DNA from: Hyphomicrobium sp. CS1GBMeth3
Lineage (GTDB): Bacteria > Pseudomonadota > Alphaproteobacteria > Rhizobiales > Hyphomicrobiaceae
Length of the DNA stretch: 64,000 bases
NCBI RefSeq assembly: GCF_900117455.1
Contig: NZ_FPHO01000003.1
Span: 620,001-684,000 of the forward strand
Reading direction: 5' to 3'
Shown here: positions 55,499-64,000 of the stretch, one piece after another
How positions within the stretch are numbered: position 1 is the first letter of the stretch
Layout: the number at the start of each line of letters is the position of its first letter
Program-made: the position numbers and the translations under genes
Notes under the pieces: generated by a model
Database searches by the model: none
What the model saw: the letters and a program-made list of their open reading frames with translations, nothing else
Told to the model about the DNA's origin: nothing

Positions 55499-57035
55499 GC
55501 GCCGCAGCCTCCTTTGCGGCCGAGATCTCTTTCATGCGTCCGCCCATTGCGAGACCGAGCGACTCAACTGTCAGCTCCTCCGTTGGATGCGACGGGAACA
55601 GGTACCCGCCGGCGATGACCGAAATCCGCGTCGAGATCGTGAACAACTCGTCAAGGTCCTGCGAGATGATGACGACCGCCGCTCCCGACTTGGCTAGATC
55701 GAGAAGGACCCGGTGGATCGCGGCTGCCGCACCTGCGTCCACGCCCCATGTGGGTTGCGACGCGATGAACACTCCCGGTTTCTGCAGGATCTCGCGCCCC
55801 ATGATGAACTTTTGCAGATTGCCGCCCGACAGACTGCGCGCCGGAGAGCGGACGCTCGCCGCCTTGACCTTGAGATCGTTGACGACATCGCTCGCGAATT
55901 TGTTGGCGTTCTCGAGCCTGATGATGCCGCCCGTCGCGAGCTCGTTGCGCACGTTGGCGCTGAGCAGCGTATTCTCCCAAAGCGACATGCCCGGCACGGT
56001 CGCATGCCCAAGACGCTCCTCGGGCACGAAGCACATCCCCTTGGCCCGCCGCGCTTTCGGCCCCTCGTGCCCGATCGGAACACCGTCGAGCAGAATTTGA
56101 TTGGCTTGAACAGCGAGGCGCTCGCCGATCAGGGCCTCCATCAGCTCAATCTGACCGTTTCCGGCCACGCCTGCGATGCCAAGAATCTCACCCGCGTGCA
56201 CGGCGAGCGTGACGCTCTCGAGAGCGACGCCGAACTGCTCCTCGCTTTCGAGCGTAAGATCCTGCACCTTGAGCCGGATCTGCTGCGGGTTCGCCTTCTC
56301 GCGTGCCGGCGTCTGCAGCGTGGTTCCGATCATCATCTCCGCAAGACCACGCGCCGTTTCCTGACGCGGATCGCAGCTTCCAACCAGTCGGCCGCCCCTC
56401 AGAACAGTGGCTCTGCTGCAAAGCGAGCGGATCTCCTCAAGCTTGTGCGAGATATAGAGGATCGAGCAACCTTCCTCAGCCAGACGCCGCAGCGTTTGGA
56501 ACAGAACCGCCACCTCCTGAGGTGTCAGAACCGACGTTGGTTCGTCCATGATTAGGAGCTTGGGCTCCGTAAGCAGGCAACGCACGATCTCGATGCGCTG
56601 CCTCTCGCCAACCGAAAGCGTACCGACGAGCCGTTCTGGGTCGACCCGCAGTCCATATGCCGTCGAAATGTCGATGATGCGCTGTTTGAGATCGCCCTGC
56701 GCCGCTTCCGCCGCACTCAATCCGAGGGCGATGTTCTCCAGCACCGTCAGCGCTTCGAACAGGCAGAAATGCTGGAACACCATTCCGATGCCCCGAGCAC
56801 GCGCATCTGACGGCTTCGCCGGGGTATAAGGCTCTCCGCGGAACGTCATGTGTCCGGCATCCGGCCGCATGACGCCGTAGATCATCTTCACGAGCGTCGA
56901 TTTTCCCGCCCCATTCTCACCCAGGAGAGCGTGGATCTCTCCCGCACCTACCGAGAACGAGACGTTGTCGTTGGCGATCACCCCCGGAAATACTTTCGTA
57001 ATCCCCTCGAGCGTGAGAACGGTTTCGTCAGTCAA
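55491..57035 (-). CDS. ABC importer ATP-binding protein (NupO-like, two ATPase domains)
   Basis: 514 residues with duplicated ATPase domains. Domain 1 has Walker A LLGENGAGKSTLV, signature LSVGERQRIEIVR and Walker B LLIMDEPTSVLTP. Domain 2 has VAGNGQIELMEAL in place of the canonical Walker A, as in sugar and nucleoside importers, and LSGGNLQKFIMGREI. TTG 57035 is preferred as start because GGAGGGAG lies 5 bases upstream; ATG 57062 would place the Shine-Dalgarno inside the gene. It is first of the transporter genes. Confidence 0.93.
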   Translation of the reverse strand: MTDETVLTLEGITKVFPGVIANDNVSFSVGAGEIHALLGENGAGKSTLVKMIYGVMRPDAGHMTFRGEPYTPAKPSDARARGIGMVFQHFCLFEALTVLENIALGLSAAEAAQGDLKQRIIDISTAYGLRVDPERLVGTLSVGERQRIEIVRCLLTEPKLLIMDEPTSVLTPQEVAVLFQTLRRLAEEGCSILYISHKLEEIRSLCSRATVLRGGRLVGSCDPRQETARGLAEMMIGTTLQTPAREKANPQQIRLKVQDLTLESEEQFGVALESVTLAVHAGEILGIAGVAGNGQIELMEALIGERLAVQANQILLDGVPIGHEGPKARRAKGMCFVPEERLGHATVPGMSLWENTLLSANVRNELATGGIIRLENANKFASDVVNDLKVKAASVRSPARSLSGGNLQKFIMGREILQKPGVFIASQPTWGVDAGAAAAIHRVLLDLAKSGAAVVIISQDLDELFTISTRISVIAGGYLFPSHPTEELTVESLGLAMGGRMKEISAAKEAAAHA

Positions 57036-57124
57036 TACTCTCCCTCCGAGCTGGCTCGGCATCGCCCGCCGCGACACGTCTGTCGAGGCGCTCTCCCACA
57101 CCGCTTTGCCGAGCTCTCACCATC

Positions 57125-57478
57125 TCAACTCCCGCGATACGTTGAATAGCCGTTGGCGCTGAGCAGAAGAGGCACGTGATAGTGCTCAGACGCCGACGAG
57201 AGACCGAACCGAACGACGATCGTGTCTAGGAATTTCGGCTGGGGCAAAGATCGGCCACCGGCTTCGAGATACAGCCCGACTTTGAAATGGAGCTCATACT
57301 CTCCCGGCACGAAGGCCTCGCCTTCAAGAATCGGTGCGTCCGTCCGTCCGTCAGCGTTCGTGACCGCGCTCCCGACAACCGTTGGCCCCTCCGCACGCAA
57401 CGCAATGAGGTCGATCTCCACCCCTGAAGCTGGGCGCCCCCGCTCTGTGTCGAGGATGTGCGTTGTTAGACGTCCCAC
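57125..57478 (-). CDS. uraH: 5-hydroxyisourate hydrolase
   Basis: A 117-residue transthyretin-related protein. LTTHILDTERGRPASGVEIDL (His), RTDAPILEGEAFVPGEYELHFKVG, and the end SSASEHYHVPLLLSANGYSTYRGS carry the active-site His residues and the YRGS terminus specific to the enzyme rather than to transthyretin. It acts after PuuD and before UraD. It heads the minus-strand operon. Confidence 0.97.
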   Translation of the reverse strand: MGRLTTHILDTERGRPASGVEIDLIALRAEGPTVVGSAVTNADGRTDAPILEGEAFVPGEYELHFKVGLYLEAGGRSLPQPKFLDTIVVRFGLSSASEHYHVPLLLSANGYSTYRGS

Positions 57479-57790
57479 TGGTCCACCCTCCCCCGGACCT
57501 GAGCGTAGGCCTGGACCTCGAATTTGCTGTTGCTCGGATTTGAACGAACGTTAAACATCGGTCCTGAGCAAACTCGTCCTGTGTCTGGCGGACGGAATAA
57601 CGTGGTGACGCATGGAATATTTTCTTGCCCTAATGATTGAACCAAAAGTCCGATCGCGCAACGCGATTGTGCGTACAAAAAAACAGCACAATGGTTGGGG
57701 CGATGCCGCAGATTTCAGCAATATGCGAACCCGCGTCCGCAGTATCTTGCGTGTCCGGTGCGCGCATCTTCGATGCAGACGAGAACACTC
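57479..57790. promoter_or_regulatory. Divergent promoter region of the two urate operons
   Basis: 312 bases between uraH and uraD. Two dyads are seen: TTTGAACGAACGTTAAA (57539-57555, imperfect) and ATCGCGCAACGCGAT (57653-57667, perfect 6-base arms). Either could be an operator. Confidence 0.45.
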
Positions 57791-58318
57791 ATGAACGACA
57801 ACGACGCTTCACAGCAAACGCTCGCGCAAGCCAAAGACCTCGAAATCTATGGAGCCGTCTACGAGCATTCCGCCTGGGTCGCAGAGATAGTGCTGCGCGA
57901 AGGACTGCCACTGAAAAGCGAAACCGCGGATGCGATTGCCGAGCGCATGGCGGCCGTCGTGGAAGCGAGCGGCCGCACCCGCCAGCTCGAGTTGCTTCGG
58001 CTTCATCCGGAGCTTGCGAGCAGAACCGGCATCGCATCCGACCTGACGGAAAGTTCGCGCTCCGAGCAGACCTCCGCCAGCCTCGACCAATGCACGCCAG
58101 AGGAGTTCGCACGCTTCCAACAGCTCAACGATAACTACCGCGTTCGGTTCGGATTTCCCTTCATTGTCGCGGTCACAGGCCTCACACGGTCGGATATTCT
58201 CGAAGCGTTCGAGACGCGCATCAGGAACACCGAGGAAATCGAGTTCCGCACCGCGCTCGACGAGGTGCATAAGATCGCACGCATACGCATCAACAAAATC
58301 AAGGCTTCCCAAGAATGA
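57791..58318 (+). CDS. uraD: OHCU decarboxylase
   Basis: 175 residues from ATG 57791. ASQQTLAQAKDLEIYGAVYEHSAWVAE, LRLHPELASR (active-site His), FQQLNDNYRVRFGFPFIVAVTGLTR and IRNTEEIEFRTALDEVHKIARIRI are the family motifs. It decarboxylates 2-oxo-4-hydroxy-4-carboxy-5-ureidoimidazoline to S-allantoin. It overlaps the allantoicase start by 4 bases. Confidence 0.97.
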   Translation: MNDNDASQQTLAQAKDLEIYGAVYEHSAWVAEIVLREGLPLKSETADAIAERMAAVVEASGRTRQLELLRLHPELASRTGIASDLTESSRSEQTSASLDQCTPEEFARFQQLNDNYRVRFGFPFIVAVTGLTRSDILEAFETRIRNTEEIEFRTALDEVHKIARIRINKIKASQE

Positions 58319-59316
58319 AGCGTCATCCCGACGTTCCGGACTTCATCTACGACTATGTCAATCTCGCCTCGCCACATCTTGGGACGGAGGTCGTCGAGGC
58401 ATCGGACGAGTTCTTCGCGCCGAAGGAACGATTGATCGAGGATGCACCCGCCGTATTCGTTCCCGATCGGTACGATGCGCACGGCAAGTGGATGGACGGA
58501 TGGGAGACGCGCCGGCGCCGCACGACCGGCAACGATTGGTGTCTGATCAAGATGGGCGTCAGCGGGATCGTAAAAGGCGTGGACATCGACACGTCCCACT
58601 TCACCGGCAATTTCCCCCCTGCTGCGTCGCTCGAAGGGCTTTTCAGCGAAAGCACGCCGGGGCCGGAAGCTCGCTGGCGGCCGCTCGTCCGCACGACGGC
58701 ACTCGCAGGGGATGTTCACCACTATATTTCCGTGGCCGATCTCGACGTGGTGAACTGGCTCAAGTTGCAGATCTATCCGGACGGCGGCATAGCACGGCTT
58801 CGCGTGCACGGGATCCCAAAGCGGGAGTGGAGTGCCGAGGAGCGAGAAAGCGAGATCGAGCTCTCCGCGTTGAAGAACGGCGGCCGCATCATCGCTTACA
58901 ACGACGCGCACTATGGCAACGTATCCGCACTGCTGTCGGAAGGACGCGGCCGCAACATGGGTGACGGCTGGGAGACAAGGCGGCGCCGCGAGCCGGGCAA
59001 CGACTGGATCATCATCGCCCTTGGCGCACCAGGCACTATTCATCGCATCGAGGTCGACACTGCCTACTTCAAGGGCAACTATCCCGACAAATGCTCGCTC
59101 CAGGCGGCATACATCGAGCAGGGAACCCACCAGTCGCTCGTAACGCAGGCCATGTTCTGGGACGAGCTTCTGCCGCCCCAGAAGCTCAAAGCCGACAGCG
59201 TCCATACTTTCGGCGGCAAGCTCGTTGCCGATCTAGGTCCCATAACGCACCTGCGCCTCAACATCTTTCCCGATGGCGGCGTCTCGCGCCTGCGCTTGTT
59301 CGGCAAGCTCGCTTAA
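58315..59316 (+). CDS. alc: Allantoicase
   Basis: 333 residues with an internal duplication: DGWETRRRRTTGNDWCLIKMG and DGWETRRRREPGNDWIIIALG are the two copies, each followed by an aromatic-rich strand and HLRLNIFPDGGVSRLRLFGKL-type repeats. It hydrolyses allantoate to ureidoglycolate and urea. The start overlaps uraD. Confidence 0.96.
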   Translation: MKRHPDVPDFIYDYVNLASPHLGTEVVEASDEFFAPKERLIEDAPAVFVPDRYDAHGKWMDGWETRRRRTTGNDWCLIKMGVSGIVKGVDIDTSHFTGNFPPAASLEGLFSESTPGPEARWRPLVRTTALAGDVHHYISVADLDVVNWLKLQIYPDGGIARLRVHGIPKREWSAEERESEIELSALKNGGRIIAYNDAHYGNVSALLSEGRGRNMGDGWETRRRREPGNDWIIIALGAPGTIHRIEVDTAYFKGNYPDKCSLQAAYIEQGTHQSLVTQAMFWDELLPPQKLKADSVHTFGGKLVADLGPITHLRLNIFPDGGVSRLRLFGKLA

Positions 59317-59326
59317 GGACGGCCCC

Positions 59327-59839
59327 ATGCCGCTTGCCATCGAGCCGCTAAGCAAATCCGCTTTCGAGCCGTTCGGCGAGGTGATCGAGATCGAGGGCGC
59401 CGAGACGCGGCTGATCAACGAGGGTTTCGCGACGCGATTTCATGCACTGGCCCGCGTGAATGTCTCGCGCGGCCGCGGCAGACCGATCGTGTCGCTGTTT
59501 CGAGCCATCCAGCGGCCGATGCCGATCAAGATCACGATGCTCGAGCGTCACCCGCTCGGCAGCCAGGCGTTCTTTCCGTTAAACCCGAGCGAATGGCTCA
59601 TCGTTGTGGCCGAAGGAGGTGACGCGCCGGATCTCGCAACATTGCGTTGCTTTCGCGCGCGTGGCGATCAGGGCGTGAACTACGCGCGAGGCATCTGGCA
59701 CTATCCAGTCCTGATCCTTGCGCCCTGGCAGGATTTCCTCGTCGTCGACCGCGACGGGAAAGGAAACAACCTCGAAGAGCACACTTTCGCCGCTGGGAGT
59801 GAAGTGGAGCTCGATATCGGACCGGACGACATCCAATGA
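59327..59839 (+). CDS. allA: Ureidoglycolate lyase
   Basis: 170 residues from ATG 59327. SAFEPFGEVIEIEGAE opens it, and HPLGSQAFFPL, GVNYARGIWHYPVLIL and FLVVDRDGKGNNLEEH are AllA hallmarks. It splits ureidoglycolate to glyoxylate and urea, ending the pathway. It follows allantoicase by 10 bases. Confidence 0.95.
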   Translation: MPLAIEPLSKSAFEPFGEVIEIEGAETRLINEGFATRFHALARVNVSRGRGRPIVSLFRAIQRPMPIKITMLERHPLGSQAFFPLNPSEWLIVVAEGGDAPDLATLRCFRARGDQGVNYARGIWHYPVLILAPWQDFLVVDRDGKGNNLEEHTFAAGSEVELDIGPDDIQ

Positions 59840-60335
59840 GCGCTGGCTCAGGTGCACTGAAGCACACAGGTAGCCTATAAGCTCGGCAACCGTCCTCTCA
59901 TCTGCGGCGTTTTTGAGCAAGGAAGCGAGCTCTATCGCACGCTGCGGCCTCACTATTGCGTCCTACAAATGCAGCATCTGCATGAGAAATATGAATGCGG
60001 AATGCTCAGCCTGCACGACTTTAATGATCGGTCAAACACTGGCACATCACTTGCACCTCTTCTCATAGTGAGAGGCCGCGCTTGCGCCGGTTCTCTGTCT
60101 CTCTCAGGGGACGGCGCATCGAAAGTTCGAGGCATGCCGCCCCGTCGACGATTGAGGGAACTATGGTCGTGGTGGCTGCCGAGCCTGATTGTGCTGACAT
60201 CGACTCTTATCGCAGCCGTCACGCTAGAGGCACTCGGATTGAGGCCGCACCGGACGGCAGCATTTCCCTCTCACCCCATGTCATGAACCGTGTCGGAACC
60301 CATCCGCGTCCCTTCGCGGCGCCGGAGCTTGACGC
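59840..60335. other. 496 bases between allA and the molybdenum hydroxylase genes
   Basis: Contains a half RutR-like site GATCGGTCAAA (60026-60036) and two weak overlapping ORFs. One has a possible membrane segment (WWLPSLIVLTSTLIAAVTL); neither has family support. It probably holds the promoter of the xanthine dehydrogenase genes. Confidence 0.45.
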
Positions 60336-61160
60336 TTGGATTTGAACGCCATCACCGAAATCGTGGTTGATCCTGCCGCCGCCCGCACAAGCTGGCGGGA
60401 CGGTGACGCTTGGCTGGGGGGTGGAACTTGGCTCTATTCTGAGCCTCAGCCGACGCTTCGTCGGCTGATAGACCTCGACGGTTTCGATTGGCCCCCGATC
60501 GAGCTGGATGAATCGAGCTTCAAAATCGCGGCAACTTGCAAGATTCGCGATTTAAAGGCGTGGCCTCGCCCTGCCGATTGGGCGGCAGGCCACCTGATCG
60601 ACCGGTGCTGTGATGCGCTGCTTGCCTCATTCAAGATCTGGAATATGGCCACCGTCGGCGGCAACATTTGCCTATCGCTACCTGCGGGCGCGATGACATC
60701 TCTCGCGGCTGCGCTCGACGCAACATGCATCATTTGGACGGCCGATGGGATCACGCGCTACGTCCCCGTCGCGGAATTCGTGACCGGCAACAGCAACAAC
60801 GTGCTGAAGCAAGGGGACCTGCTGCGCTCAATCGACATTCCGGTTGCAGCTCTCGAGCAGCGCGCGGCATTCCGCCAGGTCTCTTTGACCCCACGCGGGC
60901 GCTCCGCCGCACTCCTGATCGGAACACTCTCCCCCACAGGCAATTTCGTTCTGACGGTTACGGCATCGACCGTACGTCCCATCCGGATCGAGTTCGAAGG
61001 CATACCCGATGCGAGCACGCTTCGCCGGGGAATAGACGCAGCAATCCCGGACTCGCTCTATCACGACGACATACACGGCGCGCCCCATTGGAGGCGACAC
61101 CTGACAGTCCACTTGGGCGAAGAGATTCGCCAGGAATTGGCAGACAGCCCAGAGATATGA
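60336..61160 (+). CDS. Xanthine dehydrogenase family FAD-binding subunit
   Basis: 274 residues from a TTG at 60336 (GGAG 9 bases ahead; TTG 60342 is an alternative). The flavin domain has WLGGGTWLYSEPQPTLRRLIDL, IDRCCDALLASFKIWNMATVGGNICLSLPAGAM and VTGNSNNVLKQGDLLRSIDIP. It is the electron exit subunit of a molybdenum hydroxylase. It overlaps the next gene by 4 bases (ATGA). Confidence 0.9.
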   Translation: MDLNAITEIVVDPAAARTSWRDGDAWLGGGTWLYSEPQPTLRRLIDLDGFDWPPIELDESSFKIAATCKIRDLKAWPRPADWAAGHLIDRCCDALLASFKIWNMATVGGNICLSLPAGAMTSLAAALDATCIIWTADGITRYVPVAEFVTGNSNNVLKQGDLLRSIDIPVAALEQRAAFRQVSLTPRGRSAALLIGTLSPTGNFVLTVTASTVRPIRIEFEGIPDASTLRRGIDAAIPDSLYHDDIHGAPHWRRHLTVHLGEEIRQELADSPEI

Positions 61161-63844
61161 CCATCCACGTCAACGGCCGGCCGGTCTCGAAACATCCGCG
61201 CGCCGAGCAATGCCTCAGGACATTTCTGCGCGAGAACGGTTTTTTCGGCGTCAAGAAAGGGTGTGACGCCGGTGATTGCGGCGCCTGCACGGTGCATGTC
61301 GATGGCATGCCGGTACACAGCTGTCTCTACCCGGCTCACCGCGCAGTCGGGCGGTCCGTCACCACGATCGAAGGCCTGGCAGACGGCGAAACGCTCTCTC
61401 CGGTACAGCAGAAGTTCGTCGAGGCGCAGGGCTTCCAATGCGGCTTTTGCACCGCAGGCATGATCATGACCGTCGACAAGCTGACGGCGTCACAACTGGA
61501 TGACCTGCCCGCCGCGCTGAAGGGCAATCTCTGCCGTTGCACAGGCTATCGCGCCATCGAGGATGCCATCTGCGGCATCCGGCATACGGAAGCGTCTGCG
61601 CCGGGGGACGCTGTCGGCCACAACCTCATGGCCCCCGCGAGCTGCCGCATCGTGACGGGGCGAGAGCCCTACACGCTCGACACCGACATGACGGGTGTCC
61701 TTCACCTCAAGCTGCTACGCTCTCCGTACGCCCACGCACGCATCGTCGCGATCGACAAATCCGCAGCACTTGCTGTGCCGGGGGTGCACCTCATCCTCAC
61801 GCACGAGGACGCGCCCCCCGTTCTGTTCTCGAGCGGCCTTCACGAGCTCGATTCCGACGACCCGCCCGACACGCTCGTCCTCGATTCCATCGTGCGATTC
61901 ATAGGCCAGCGCATCGCCGCCGTCGTTGCGGACACCGAAGCCGCTGCCGAAGAAGCCTGCCGCAAGCTGGATGTGACCTACGAGCTCCTGCCCGCCATAT
62001 TCGACCCGCTCGCCGCCATGCAGCCGGGAGCGCCGCTGTTACACAACGATCCGCGGAAGACGGCCACGCAGCCGCATCGAAACATCGTAGCGGAGCTGCA
62101 CGGCGATATCGGAGATTCGGATGCCGGCTTCGCCGCCGCGGATTCCATTCACGAGGGCGTCTACGAGAGCCAGCGCGTCCAGCACACACACCTCGAGACA
62201 CACGCGTCCCTCGCCTGGGTCGACGACGACGGGCGGCTCAACGTACGCACAAGCTCCCAGGTCCCTTTCCTGGCACGCCGTCGCCTCGCGACCCTGTTCG
62301 GCCTCGATCCAAACCGCATCAGGGTGATCTGCGCCCGGGTGGGCGGTGGGTTCGGCGGCAAGCAGGAGCTTCTGACCGAGGACATCACGACGCTTGCCGC
62401 GTTGCGTTTAAAACGCCCGGTCAAGCTCGAATTCACACGCGAGGAGCAGTTCATCGGCGCCACCACGCGCCACCCCATGCAGGTCCGGATCCGGCTCGGA
62501 GCCAAGAAAGACGGCGCACTAACGGCGATTGAAATGGACGTCGTCTCCAACACCGGAGCCTACGGCAACCATGCCCCCGGCGTCCTGTTCCACGGCTGCA
62601 ATGAATCCGTAGCCCTCTACAAATGCCCAAACAAGCGCATCACCGGCTACGCCGTCTATACGAACGCGGTGCCATCCGGCGCCTTCCGCGGTTACGGCCT
62701 GAGCCAGATCAACTTCGCAATCGAATCCGCCATCGACGAGCTCGCCCGTACGCTTGCAATCGATCCGTTCGAGATGCGCCGGCGCAATGTCGTGCAGCCC
62801 GGAGACCGGATGCTTGCGTATAACGAGCATCCCCATGACGTGGAATTCGGAAGCTACGGCCTCGATCAATGCCTCGACCTGGCCGAGCGCGCGCTCGCGC
62901 GCGACCCTGGCCCCACGGTAGATCCCAGCAAATGGCAAACGGGTGAGGGCATGGCCATCGGCATGCTCGACACCATTCCACCGCGCGGCCATCACGCCAA
63001 TGTCGAAGCCCGTTTGGTGGCCGATGGAGCTTACGAGATCGCAACCGGAACTGCCGAATTCGGAAACGGCACGACGACAGTCCACGCACAGCTCGCGGCC
63101 ACCGCGCTGAACACAGATGTCGGCCGGATCCGCGTCGTCCAATCGGACACGGACAAATCAGGCTATGATACGGGCGCCTTCGGATCGACAGGCACGGTCG
63201 TGGCCGGAAAGGCCACGTTCGCAGCCGCGACTCTTCTGAAAGCACGCGTTATCGCGCGGGCAGCCGCTCTGATGAAAGTACCCGAGCAGAGCTGCACGCT
63301 CGTTGCAGACGCCGTCATATCGGGAAACGCGCGCATATCGCTCGAGGAGATCGCACGGGAGAGCGGCATTTCGGCGAGAGGTCAAGACGGGGGAAGCCCG
63401 CGCTCGGTGACATTCAACGTCCAGGCATTCAAGGTCGCCGTTCACCGTGTGACCGGCGTTGTTCGCATCCTCAAAAGCGTGCACGCCGCCGACGCAGGCA
63501 CCGTCATCAACCCGATGCAATGCCGCGGCCAGATCGAAGGCGGTGTCGCTCAGGCCATCGGCGCCGCCCTGTACGAGCACGTCGATATCGACGAGAGCGG
63601 CCGGGTGACGACGAATACGCTGCGCGGCTATCACATCCCCGCATTCGCCGACATTCCCCGAACTGAAGTATTGTTTGCCGACACCAGCGACGCGCTCGGA
63701 CCACTCGGCGCCAAGTCGATGAGCGAGAGCCCGTTCAATCCCGTGGCAGCAGCCCTCGCCAATGCCATTCGCGACGCGACAGGCAGGCGCTTCTTCGCAA
63801 CGCCATTGGCTGCCGACAAGATCTACGCGCGAACGGAGACCTGA
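61157..63844 (+). CDS. Xanthine dehydrogenase: [2Fe-2S] domain fused to molybdopterin subunit
   Basis: 895 residues from ATG 61157. The first about 150 residues bind two [2Fe-2S] clusters: [16 protein letters not shown] and [21 protein letters not shown]. From about 160 the large molybdenum domain follows: [64 protein letters not shown] and the catalytic Glu near [30 protein letters not shown]. Usually Fe-S and Mo parts are separate or fused with FAD; here FAD is separate and Fe-S is fused to Mo. Context implies hypoxanthine/xanthine oxidation to urate. Confidence 0.92.
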   Translation: MTIHVNGRPVSKHPRAEQCLRTFLRENGFFGVKKGCDAGDCGACTVHVDGMPVHSCLYPAHRAVGRSVTTIEGLADGETLSPVQQKFVEAQGFQCGFCTAGMIMTVDKLTASQLDDLPAALKGNLCRCTGYRAIEDAICGIRHTEASAPGDAVGHNLMAPASCRIVTGREPYTLDTDMTGVLHLKLLRSPYAHARIVAIDKSAALAVPGVHLILTHEDAPPVLFSSGLHELDSDDPPDTLVLDSIVRFIGQRIAAVVADTEAAAEEACRKLDVTYELLPAIFDPLAAMQPGAPLLHNDPRKTATQPHRNIVAELHGDIGDSDAGFAAADSIHEGVYESQRVQHTHLETHASLAWVDDDGRLNVRTSSQVPFLARRRLATLFGLDPNRIRVICARVGGGFGGKQELLTEDITTLAALRLKRPVKLEFTREEQFIGATTRHPMQVRIRLGAKKDGALTAIEMDVVSNTGAYGNHAPGVLFHGCNESVALYKCPNKRITGYAVYTNAVPSGAFRGYGLSQINFAIESAIDELARTLAIDPFEMRRRNVVQPGDRMLAYNEHPHDVEFGSYGLDQCLDLAERALARDPGPTVDPSKWQTGEGMAIGMLDTIPPRGHHANVEARLVADGAYEIATGTAEFGNGTTTVHAQLAATALNTDVGRIRVVQSDTDKSGYDTGAFGSTGTVVAGKATFAAATLLKARVIARAAALMKVPEQSCTLVADAVISGNARISLEEIARESGISARGQDGGSPRSVTFNVQAFKVAVHRVTGVVRILKSVHAADAGTVINPMQCRGQIEGGVAQAIGAALYEHVDIDESGRVTTNTLRGYHIPAFADIPRTEVLFADTSDALGPLGAKSMSESPFNPVAAALANAIRDATGRRFFATPLAADKIYARTET

Positions 63845-63885
63845 GCCCTAAGACGACCATCGGCGGGTGCAATCGACCATTCGCC

Positions 63886-64000
63886 TCAATCGATGAGCCC
63901 AGCCTGCTTAGCCTCCGAAGCGAACTCCGCCAGGATTCCGATCGCAAGCGTCGGGCGCGACTTGGCGCCAGGAACAAGCCCGATCGGGCTGCGAATGCGT
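63886..64000 (-). CDS. XdhC family protein, C-terminal end (runs off the window)
   Basis: The last 38 codons read RIRSPIGLVPGAKSRPTLAI then GILAEFASEAKQAGLID. This is the terminal motif of XdhC/CoxI proteins (IRSPIGL..GA..P.EIA.SILAE), which insert sulfurated molybdenum cofactor into xanthine dehydrogenase. It converges with the enzyme gene, 41 bases apart. Confidence 0.8.
   Translation of the reverse strand, partial: RIRSPIGLVPGAKSRPTLAIGILAEFASEAKQAGLID

Noticed and set aside
59969..60345. Two overlapping small ORFs before the FAD subunit gene
   Set aside because: No family resemblance or good ribosome site; treated as non-coding leader, although a 50-residue membrane peptide cannot be excluded.

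Overview
The window is a high-GC stretch of an alphaproteobacterial chromosome. Codon bias, gene content (a PBP1A-prfB pair, orphan pqqA, TspO, a Phc-like signalling set, PuuD/PuuE-type purine catabolism) and Tat-rich secretomes suggest Hyphomicrobiales (Rhizobiales). I cannot name a genus from the sequence alone.

Positions 1-17211 are mostly housekeeping. They hold the C-terminal part of a class A penicillin-binding protein, prfB with an intact programmed +1 frameshift, a run of C-loop hairpins that may be a small RNA, a Tat-exported aldo/keto reductase, a nucleotide-carrier-like MFS protein, an ArsC/Spx-like protein, guaA, a membrane-anchored Aat-like transferase, tspO, an RsmB-type methyltransferase, guaB, a stand-alone pqqA, a ppx-rlmE pair, an M15 peptidase and tRNA-Gln(CTG). 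Downstream of the tRNA lie about 950 bases with only a broken ATPase gene.

Positions 18167-35660 are an accessory and regulatory region. It has a secreted alpha/beta hydrolase facing a LysR regulator and a LuxR-type regulator preceded by a 13-bp inverted repeat. It also has a signalling locus that looks like the Phc quorum-sensing set: a methyltransferase, an HK-REC-HK kinase and two response regulators. An OmpW porin, a NarX/NarL-type two-component pair, a cupin and small secreted or membrane proteins follow.

Positions 35735-39771 hold two divergent acetamidase/formamidase genes. One is Tat-exported. The other is fused behind an AraC-type DNA-binding regulator.

Positions 39820-64000 form a large purine-catabolism island. 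A BMP-type purine/nucleoside ABC importer (two binding proteins, two permeases, one ATPase) and a Tsx-like outer-membrane channel bring in substrate. Guanine deaminase, 8-oxoguanine deaminase and a molybdenum hydroxylase lead to urate. PuuD, UraH, UraD, PuuE, allantoicase and ureidoglycolate lyase then carry urate to glyoxylate plus urea. A RutR-like TetR regulator sits in the middle, and RutR-like palindromes occur at several places in the island. The most unusual part is a split Rieske oxygenase whose architecture matches the NdmC-NdmD-NdmE purine N7-demethylase complex: two catalytic subunits lacking a Rieske domain (one frameshifted), a Rieske-reductase fusion and a GST-like partner. Its position next to deaminases for guanine-type bases suggests that it demethylates or oxidises a modified purine, perhaps 7-methylguanine or 7-methylxanthine. 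That substrate is inference.
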